38,556 nucleotides of DNA, from assembly GCA_025766275.1 (NCBI GenBank), contig JAFKAC010000266.1, forward strand, positions 1-38,556, in the 5' to 3' direction. Each line of letters starts with the position of its first letter. Positions within the stretch are counted from its first letter, which is position 1. The notes below the pieces were generated by a model, which was not told where the DNA came from, made no database searches, and saw nothing but the letters and a program-made list of their open reading frames with translations. A program made the translations under genes and the position numbers. This stretch comes from Lactarius indigo. Lineage: Eukaryota; Basidiomycota; Agaricomycetes; Russulales; Russulaceae. Below are positions 30,287 to 38,556 of this stretch, one piece after another.

Positions 30287-32889
30287 ATCCTTTATCTTGT
30301 CGCGCAAAAAAAAAAATTGGCCGCGACTCTAACACCGAGTATTTACCGAATCCAGGTTTTGTGATTTCCAGGGTCCTGCCACATCGTGTCGATTGTAGAA
30401 CCGAGATCTGAATAGCGAGCCGCTCATTTTATGCGATCGACTTCTCTCGCGAAGACTTTGAAGTTTTACCCGGGATTGGCATCCGTAACCCGTTCTTTGG
30501 CTCATCCGCCTCTGGGGGAAAGAACATACGGAAACGTTCTAAGTTCCCGAGAGACTCTACAACCCCGTCGATACCAAAGAGCCGAATCGCCTAAGACGGA
30601 AGCCATTCCGTGATTTCGCGCGGTCTTTCGCACCAGCGAAGCGAAGAGTGTTCTTCACAGAATTCAGGCCCACTGTTGTAGCATTCGATAAGGATAACGA
30701 CGCGAACGCTGACCCTTGGGGCCCAACAAGCTGATGACAACATATGATAAAGTGGCGCACGCGTTGGAGCATGCCCGGGGTCATGCCAGGAGAAGATTCG
30801 TCGCCTCGAAATTGTATTGGTGGTCGGGCCCGTCATTCATGGAAGCTCGGCAGGGAAAAATATGTCGCCTGAGCTTGCGCCTGAGCGGATATGAAGCCAC
30901 CGACCTGAAGACTTAAGCTCGATATTGGCGGATTACGGATTCGAACGCCATATACGAGAGATATGGTACATGCCAACTCTGTGAGATTGCATCGACGTTC
31001 CAGCAGATTAGGTCTGCAGGACTCTGAACTTCTGGGGTACTAAGTGGATCGGATAAAGCCGGTCTCGGAGGCAGGCATCGAGGCATATCGTCACGATTAG
31101 CCTATACATCCGCTCACCATTCTTCCGTCTGAAAAAACCTCCGGCTGATTCGACTTTCTTCGCGACACTCGTAAAATTACCTCTTTTCGGGAAGACCTTC
31201 GCGCGGCGCCGCTCAGGTCGTTATATCGCACCTAATAAGAAGGTCTCGGATTAGATGCTTCCATTGGGTAGTAGCGAGGTTCAGCGCCCAACCGACCGAT
31301 TGCCGATGAGACAGATCCAGGAAGTGACCCAATCACACTGGCAGTTGTGTTTCGAGTATCAGCAAGACGGAACGCGAAAGCTTGAACTAGCAGCGGCCCG
31401 AGAGACGTTTCATTCAATGCTGAAGCGCTGACGCACAGCATCAACTTGAATGATGTTCTTGTGGTGCGCGGCTCAGCGAGAGGCTCCGAATCACGGATCC
31501 AGAGGGTCCTCCCCTATATCGCTTGTAGACAACTGGTATACTTGGTTTGATGCTGCGCAAAGTTTACGCCATTCATCTTTGACTGGTCAAGTACTGCGGT
31601 ATTCAACCCATCCTGGCTTCCTTGTCTTCGACTTCGCGAAGTTACTATGCTATTAGTACTCAGTCGGTGAGTCACACTTGCTTCGTAGCGCGCTGGTTGT
31701 AACTATACCCAGGGTCTCCAAATCGGTGAGCCTGGAGGCTTCTCACTGGCGCCTTTTATCGATCGACTCCAACGTCTTGGTTGACGCAAACTCGGAGCGT
31801 AACCTCCCGTTGTGGTATGTCCTAAATTTGGAGGCTTTCTCGACAAAGTCCCTAAGTGACGGTAGAAATGTCGCTCCTGGGAACCTCTCAGAGCAACATG
31901 AATAATCTCTGCGCTCTTGTCCGTGCTAGCCCCTCAGGCTTCTGGCCCAATCGTCAGTCTCTGCGTAGCTCGAGGAATTCGTTCACAAGGTTTGTCGACC
32001 CTTCGTGAGTTTGTTCCATCACCCCCCTCTGCCAGCTATGGGTGCCTCTACGCACAGTCAGCGGGAAAACTGGGACGTTTTATCTCTATGGTGTTGCGTG
32101 GTCAAAACAATCGACTTTCCAGGTGACGAGGGTCCCTGGTTATTTAGCCAGGCTTAACGCAAGCCGCTCGTCACATAGCACATGCCAGCTAATTTGAGCT
32201 CTCCGAGTCGTCGCATCGTAAGCCCCCGTCCCGATTATTCTGTAGACCTGACACCATGTCTGTCGCCGTTTCTACAGGCTACAACAGCTCATAACCCATT
32301 CAACTTGGCGGGTCACTGGCAGTAGCCGCGCTCACCGTGCTCTGCCCAATCTACCTCAGTTGCTGGCTTCTCACCACAGTACACCGGTAGTCGTCTTACC
32401 CAACAACCTCTATCCCCTGCTCTTGAGTTGGTCACTGACAATAGTACAATCGAGTAGGGTGCCTGTGGCACGCGTCACGACGAGGGTGCTTCGGATGCGG
32501 GCTCGCAATGTCGGCGTCGGGATTTCGGTGAATTACTTGATTACTACGCAACGCTACAGGGAAATTCCGTGGCAGACTGCTCTGAGCAGGGGTCCCTAAA
32601 TAGAGATTACATCCGAGCCTATCGGGGCACATCCCTAAATCGTCATCTGCAACCCGGGACGCTCCATTTTTCCGGAGTGTCGCCGGACGGTAAGTCCTGT
32701 GTTAGGTCAAGGTATCACTTTGTTAGCTTCCATGCAGATCGTCTCACGGGTGCAAGCTCGTAACCAGCCTTCACCTTGAACACTACTTAAAAGCAAGTCA
32801 AGCGCACAGCACTTAACTAGTGTAAATTGACTCAACTACCTCCTTCGGGCTTCTCATACTATCAGTAAAACGTTTAAACATATACTGAG

Positions 32890-32910
32890 ACGAAATGGAA
32901 CCCATTTCGT
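32890..32910. repeat. Perfect inverted repeat (9-bp arms, 3-nt loop)
   Basis: ACGAAATGG (32890-32898) and CCATTTCGT (32902-32910) are exact reverse complements around AAC. No T run follows and no gene adjoins it, so a terminator role is not supported. Confidence 0.8.
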
Positions 32911-34884
32911 GCTTGTCCAGAAATTTTCACACACTAAGGCGTGTCTTTCGGAGCTCAGGCGAGTGCAGACAGTCAGATAGCGGGGTGGTCCGGCAGGAGC
33001 ACGAGGGGGCCGTTCTCACCTCGCCGTGAGTTTTTCGAGTCGTGAAAACCACCGGGCGTGAGCTGGAAGACCTCACAGCTCCCGGCCCATATTTGTTCCG
33101 AGTCCTGAATGGATGTCCAGGAGGTATGGTCACCGAGTTTGAGAGGCGCCCCGCCGCCGCCGTCATACGTGAACTGCTGAACACCGGAGCAGTTCCACGG
33201 TACCTCACTGTCGATCTCGAGCTTAGTTGGAACCAGGAAAGCAGGAGTACGCTACACGTGATTCAGAAAATCGAGCAGCAAATGGCACCGACTCGACTGT
33301 CCCAACCTTATGATGCTGAAATGAAGGTGTTCTTCTCCTTCCTCTGGGGGTTCGTAGTGAGACACATCCACGTGTGGCGCATTGCAATGGCCAGAGATAT
33401 CCTACTTCCTGAGTCCCGAGAGTAATGGTGAAGCGAGAGACAGTTGGGCGCCGAGTAAGAAAGAGGTAAGGATCGCTAGAAAGGCAGGCATAATTGTACG
33501 GGTGCAATGTCTTACGAGGACATCCACCAGGAACTTGAAGTTGTCTCGTTCATTTCAAGTTCATATTATATTCAAGCTACGCGTCTAAGCAAGCCCGGTG
33601 AGTGACATTGGTCGACAGATTATTATTCAGGTACAAATCGGGTCAATGAAGATACACTCTCGGTCACATATCATACTGATTATTCATTTCAGATGCGAGA
33701 AAGGGACGGAGCGGGGTACCTCATACAATTGCTAAGCTGCTACGGAACGATTAGAAGGCCCATACTTAAATGAATGCCCACCTGAACGAATGCTGAGTTT
33801 TCCAGCGTGCCACCAGATGTACCCAAATCTGGGTCCGAACAGAACAAGAGGCTGGATGTGCTGGTGCCTGGGTTGTCTCCCATTTCCTTCATGCATAGCT
33901 AGTGGCATTGACGCATGCATCAGATGATTAGAATGACGGGGGCTCGAGTAATACGGTACTGCATCGTCATATGACAGCTCTGGCGTCGTAGACGCCAGCC
34001 GACCTAATATAAATGGCATTGATACAGCTGGTTCCACAATGTCCCCATCCGTTTCGAGAACACATCGTGGTTATGGGGCGAAGAAGGGACCAGATTTTAT
34101 GGACGTGTGGGATCATGAAGGCGTGTCGTGGCCTTCGGCAGTTGCCATATATCTACATATGGATCGCTTAGTAATACTATACCATAACTCATGCACGCTG
34201 AAGAAGCGAGCGAAACCATCTTGATTTTTTGAGACAGGAGAGGATAGCTTGCGTTCCGAGGCTCAAGCGTCGTACAACCAAGGGGTATGCAGAATAGGGT
34301 TTTGACATCATCTGCAAGACCCTGTGACATGTACCCCAGACGACGACCCGTTGTGGTGACGAGGTGGGACACGCCTGGCACTCTCTATCTGACCTAGAAA
34401 TGGTTCGGCCTGGATCACTCGACTCTTACTTTTCTTTGGACCATACTCCAACCCCTGAGGGATACACCTAGTCTTCTCTCTCGAATTAGGGGCTAAGGTC
34501 GTGCCATTCCCCCTCTTTGCAATCTTGGTGATTGTCATTCTCGACTGCTATCGTCGAAGTCATACGCTTTCAAGCCTCTCTTTTTACAGCGTATTGGCTG
34601 GAAATCCGGTAGTGGCAAGCATGTGCTCATGCCACAGACATTAATCTGGCAATAATCAAGTCGAACGATGACAGAAACGCAAACATGGTTATTAAGGAGA
34701 GCGGATCAGGGAGATTTCGGGTGTAAGTCGTAAGAATGTTGGAAAGATGAGGATGAAACTGATGAATCAAGCAGCGGAAACTAGGAAATATTTTTCAAGC
34801 CCGCCACTGTCGAACTACCAGGGTAGTGGAGTCCATGGTTGGAGGGATCTTGGAATAAGAGACACTTGCAGGTGATTTGGGCTG

Positions 34885-34935
34885 TCGGCTTGTGATTGCT
34901 ATCGTCTTGTGATTGTCATGATCGGCTTGTGATTG
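34885..34935. repeat. Three short direct repeats of TCGGCTTGTGATTG type
   Basis: TCGGCTTGTGATTG at 34885-34898, TCGTCTTGTGATTG at 34902-34915 and TCGGCTTGTGATTG at 34922-34935, spaced 17 and 20 bp. They are non-coding as far as I can see. Confidence 0.8.
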
Positions 34936-35042
34936 TGTGTACGCATGGTCAGTGCAGGCGCACTTGCACTAGCAGCTCTCTCGTGAACTGGGTCTTTGAT
35001 CACCGTCTGGCTTGTGGTCCTTCGGGAAATCTTTGAAATCGA

Positions 35043-35566
35043 TACTATGGGAGCCTCGCAACTGTCAAATATCTGTTACATTTGTTGGAGCCCATTCAGA
35101 ACTTGTTTGCAGACAATTTTGACAAGGTACTTGATAATCTGGGAACTGCTCAAGGGAAAATGGCGTCTATTACAGATCGTTGAAACCTAATTGTCCCTGA
35201 TAGGAAGAATAGAAATACTCGATTCGCTCAAAATGTTTTCAACAAATGGGTATGTTTTATGTTTTGGTTACTATCCACTTGGAGACATTTAGAACGCTTT
35301 CTTTTCATGTTTTAACTCGGTTCATAGAAGACGAAGTCGTGAAAGAAATTGTCAACACTGGTCATTTCCCTTGGAGTTTCGACAGTATTTGGGTGAGGTA
35401 AAGTGTGGGCATCATGCTATTCTGTTGCGCGTTCATGGAAAAGACAGCTTCGTCGAACCTGAAGAGGTGGAGGGCTCTTTAAAGGGGACATTGGTCAAGC
35501 TCCGTCTCAAGCTTTACTATTACTACATCAAAGAACAAAAAGTTCGATTCGTTTGATGCGAGCATT
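35043..35566 (+). pseudogene. Decayed coding relic, family unknown
   Basis: From 35043 one frame reads 90 codons with protein-like composition (TVKYLLHLLEPIQNLFADNF, then DRKNRNTRFAQNVFNKW, then LLSTWRHLERFLF), interrupted by a single TGA at 35181 and ended by TAA at 35313. The sense continues in other frames: IEDEVVKEIVNTGHFPWSFD at about 35325-35385, then KCGHHAILLRVHGKDSFVEP and EGSLKGTLVKL at about 35403-35500. Neighbouring intergenic frames do not look like this, so I take it for the remains of one gene with frameshifts. Some breaks might be unrecognised introns. I cannot name the family. Confidence 0.4.
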
Positions 35567-37481
35567 GAGCAAATTGTCGTTTTACAGCCAGTGGGAGCTC
35601 GGACATCCTTCCGTTTGTTTTGTTTTGGATAGTCATGGAAAAGCTCAAATGAAGCTCGACAAATGCCAGCTTTAATGCGCCATCCGCCTTCGCAGACCCA
35701 ACGATTCCGGTTTTGTTTTTCTATAAACAACTGGCCACAGTACACGATGTTCGTATTTTACGTCATCTAATACTGTCGACACTTCAAGGGAACTTGCTAG
35801 TGTTCAGCGTACAAGTGAATCATGATATGCCTTCACGATTTACAGCTTCGATTGTCCACAAAAAAATCCGATCAAGCAAGGCAGGCGACGAAGTCGATCT
35901 AGTTATATAAGAGGGTCGATATACATGGCCGGTTCACATGACGATCACCAGTTTACCCCATGCATACAATACAGTACGTAGACTGAGGTCGGCTTCGTGC
36001 TTTTGGTAGAGTTCGGTGGTTTCCGTTATCCAGTTGAGGGTTTGCATCCTAAGCGAGGCGTGGGTATGAGGTCGCGTATCGTTGCCCTAGGCCCCTGGAC
36101 ACCTTGCCGGCAAATTGTTCACGTAATCTTCCAGCGCTATCCCAAGCTGTATTGTAAACCACAGATTATGGGGGAAGGCACAAGTTGGGCCTCACCTCAC
36201 CCTAACAGTGCGGGTACATCCCTGAATATCCCGCTAGCACGCTGACGCGGGTAGCCTGGGCTGCCGTACGTTGTCGTATTCATGCACGGACAAGAGAAGG
36301 TGACACAAAAGTAGATAGCTCGACCAGAGAAGAAAGACCGTCCAGATATCTTTTCCTTGTTGTTTCGAGGGTCAAAATAGAAGTACGCCACGCAGGCCAG
36401 TTCTATCCCTTGCGAACGCCGTAGATCCTAGATGATCGAAGGCTGACACTAAAAATGAGCGTCTGTAACGGCCAAGACCAACACTTAGGATGTGCTGGCA
36501 GGATCCTTCTTCATTGGTACTGGTGTCGCCTACGTCGTTCCTCACACCAGCCAATGCCCTTCGCCTTTCGGGGTGCTCGGCACAAAGTGCGGCATGTCAC
36601 GTGAATCCTCTTGCAAGCAATCCTCACCTCATCCTCTCTAGTGGTCCCCTGCGCGTTCTTGTCAGGGTCGCAGTACGGCATTCTGCCTCTGTACGGTACG
36701 TTACACGATCCTACCATATTGCGTTCACCGCAAGAGCTGACGTCATTTGTAGGTTGGCAATTTTGACAGAGCCAGATTAACGTGCGCGAAATTCTCACCG
36801 GACCGGCTGACCTGGCTCCGTTTCGGACAGGCGCGAGGTCGACTGGTGATGTGATCATAGTCTGTGGGGAACGCGTCAGTTTAACTTTTTGAACTCCCGG
36901 GGTGGGTACGGCAACTGTGACACAGAAGTGATTCTAGTCCAGAAGTGATAGAGATTGAGAGCGTTGTTTAGAACCAGCACCTCGAGTGGAACATCCGCAA
37001 TCACGGCTACACCCAGAAGCACCCGAAGTCCGGATTCTATGTATAGCAGCCTGGATGTCGTCGCGGAGCGCGAAGTCACACCCTATCATAGTCGCCCCGA
37101 GGCGATTACCTAAGTTCGGTGGGTCCCCGACCCTGCATTGCAGTACCTCGGCCAAATGATACTAGGCCAGATGATCGGAGTACAGTGACATCATCCTAGT
37201 GGTCAAGTTCACATTACGATAGTCCAGACACGTCGGTGGTATTCTTCGGACACGAAGAACTGAGGCGTCGCTGTGTGAGGGTCATGAGACATGATGCATG
37301 ATCCGAGTCATGGATGGAGAAGCTACGAGAAGCTACAGCGCGCCAGTAAGCCGCCAAGCTCGGTTAGGCACATCGGAACGATCGGACCGAGGGAGTCCTT
37401 GGGGTTAGGGTCAAAAGAGTGACGCGGTGAGGTCGCGCAAGGAGTGGGTGATACGAACCCTCATCTTTTCCTCTTCTCCCC

Positions 37482-38556
37482 ATGTCGGATTCCGAGATTG
37501 TCATAAACGTCAAAGGTTCTACATTCTATTCTCTCAAATTAAAGTCGTCTTAACGTCTGCACAGGTCCCAGCGAGCTCAAGCTCCAGCTTACTATAAACA
37601 CCGACAAGACTGTCGCAGACCTCAAGCAGGCTATTGCCGACAAGTCCGATGTCCCCGCCGACCGCCAACGGCTAATATACTCTGGTTCGTCTCTTCTCGC
37701 ACCACTCTTCTATCGTTGACAATAGGATATACAGGAAGGGTGCTGAAGGCAAGTCACTGCCGGTGCTGAATTGCGTCATCTAACTCTCACACTCTCACGT
37801 ATATCCATTGGGACGGCGCTGATACAGGACGATGATCAACTCTCTGTATACAAAATACAATCATCTCATACCATTCACATGGTCAAAGGTGCTGCTAGGT
37901 CGACGCCTGCGTCTTCATCAGCGCAATCTTCGGCACCACAGCCATTACCAAACATGCAGACTGGGCAGAACGTCCATGACCCTCTTACTCAATTGAATAG
38001 CCATATGGGGTATGGAGTTATGGCTGGCCTTAACCCATTCGCGGATATGGGTGTCAATCCCAATGACCCAAACATGGTGCGTTTGATCCTCTCTGACACC
38101 CTTCGGCCTTACGGAGGCTTGGCAAATGAACAGCTGCAGTCGATGATGAATTCCCCCGAGTTCCTGCAACAAATGTCTTCTATGATGTCGAATCCCGCCA
38201 TCTTTGAGCAGGCACTGTCACTGAACCCACAACTTGCTGCCATTAGCCCTCAAGCCCGCGAAATGTTTCAGAGCGACCGGTTCCGCCAGATGATGTTCGC
38301 TTTCCCCCCTTATCAGAACACATCCTTCCAGCTAATTGTTTGTTCGAATAGGTCTAATCCTGAAACTCTACGAAGCATGATACAGATGGCATCGATGATG
38401 CGCAGTGCCGGCATTGACCCCCTCGCAGGTCCACTTGGCGGACCGACCCAATCAGGCTTTCCCGCACCAGGCAATCCCACCCCCCAAGCTGCCAACACTG
38501 CCTCAGCGCCTGCAACACCAGGGGCTACCCCTGCGGCTAGTGGGACAGCGCCCGTC
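37482..38556 (+). CDS. Ubiquilin/Dsk2-like ubiquitin receptor (3' truncated by window end)
   Basis: Five exons seen: 37482-37515, 37565-37684, 37735-37748, 37828-38294, 38352 to the window end; about 281 residues without a stop. Residues 1-77 form a ubiquitin-like domain (SELKLQLTINTDKTVADLKQ, VPADRQRLIYSG, RVLKDDDQLSVYKIQ, HTIHMVKG). About 150-225 is an STI1 region rich in Met, Asn and Gln (LQSMMNSPEFLQQMSSMMSN, MFQSDRFRQMM, SNPETLRSMIQMASMM), then a Pro/Ala/Thr/Gly-rich linker. The C-terminal UBA domain expected for this family lies beyond the window. Such proteins shuttle ubiquitinated clients to the proteasome in cytosol and nucleus. Exon 3 is 14 nt, needed to read SGRVLK, and the intron after it (37749-37827) has a consensus GC donor (AAG|GCAAGT). 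The ATG follows a pyrimidine-rich leader. Confidence 0.9.

Larger units (their letters stand above)
30287..37481. other. 7.2-kb gene-poor region
   Basis: No intact gene could be assembled. Many short open frames occur on both strands. The longest with mixed composition is 33042-33425 (+, 127 codons, ending PESRE), which I cannot assign and which has no clear flanking exons; 33732-34037 (-) is similar. An A run (30307-30317) lies just after the RidA stop. Sub-features given separately are a hairpin at 32890-32910, three short direct repeats at 34885-34935 and a decayed coding relic near 35043-35566. I saw no long terminal repeats, transposase or reverse-transcriptase motif, and no tRNA. Confidence 0.5.

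Noticed and set aside
30937..30950. GGATTCGAAC sequence resembling a tRNA T-arm
   Set aside because: The bases on either side do not form a five-pair T stem, and no acceptor, D or anticodon stem could be placed around it.
33042..33425. 127-codon plus-strand frame in the gene-poor region
   Set aside because: Balanced composition but no recognisable family, no convincing neighbouring exons and no promoter context, so it is mentioned only as part of the region.
37402..37408. TTAGGG telomere-like motif
   Set aside because: A single copy with no tandem array and flanked by ordinary intergenic sequence.
30287..37481. LTR retrotransposon or DNA transposon
   Set aside because: I saw no paired terminal repeats, no YXDD, integrase or DDE-type motif, and no obvious target-site duplication. 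A decayed element cannot be excluded by eye.

Overview
This window is nuclear DNA of a filamentous fungus, almost certainly an agaricomycete (Basidiomycota). The genes are broken by many short introns (mostly 45-75 nt, GT-AG with a few GC-AG). The gene content also fits: a DUF6534-type seven-helix membrane protein, a P450 relic of the basidiomycete O-methylsterigmatocystin-oxidoreductase-like type, a PLS1-like tetraspanin, mitochondrial Hsp78, and a multi-module Cys/His protein of a kind I recall only as basidiomycete hypotheticals. Gene models were assembled by hand from splice sites. Each complete model was accepted only if every intron phase matched and the total coding length was divisible by three.

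Left part (1-10.2 kb): the 3' end of a probable Zn2Cys6 transcription factor (1-330, +); a P450 pseudogene with several frameshifts (~930-2720, -); a GC-rich block of degenerate repeats (3357-4336); a six-exon gene for a protein with four C-x2-C...W-x2-H-x3-C modules and a possible winged-helix tail (5362-7715, -); a divergently transcribed glycolipid-transfer-protein homologue in which two usual headgroup-recognition residues look substituted (8189-9099, +); and a two-helix membrane protein resembling the nucleoporin Pom34 (9237-10147, +).

Middle part (10.2-30.3 kb): a 3-kb gap; a 16-exon Dal5/allantoate-permease-like MFS transporter (13130-15488, -); a 22-exon mitochondrial Hsp78/ClpB disaggregase (16614-20132, -); an unrecognised 412-aa protein (20575-21872, +); cofactor-independent phosphoglycerate mutase (22113-24150, +), convergent with a tetraspanin (24522-26024, -); a 16-exon DUF6534-like membrane protein (26443-28397, -); and a RidA-family deaminase with a possible mitochondrial in-frame extension (29548-30286, +).

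Right part (30.3-38.6 kb): a 7.2-kb gene-poor stretch with at least one decayed coding relic, then the 5' part of a Dsk2/ubiquilin gene (37482 to the window end, +). The genes do not form an evident pathway or cluster. They are housekeeping functions (glycolysis, mitochondrial and proteasomal protein quality control, RidA metabolite damage control) interspersed with transporters and membrane proteins. The items most worth a second look are the Cys/His-module protein with its divergent GLTP neighbour, the altered GLTP binding site, the micro-exons and GC-AG introns, and the dual-start RidA gene.
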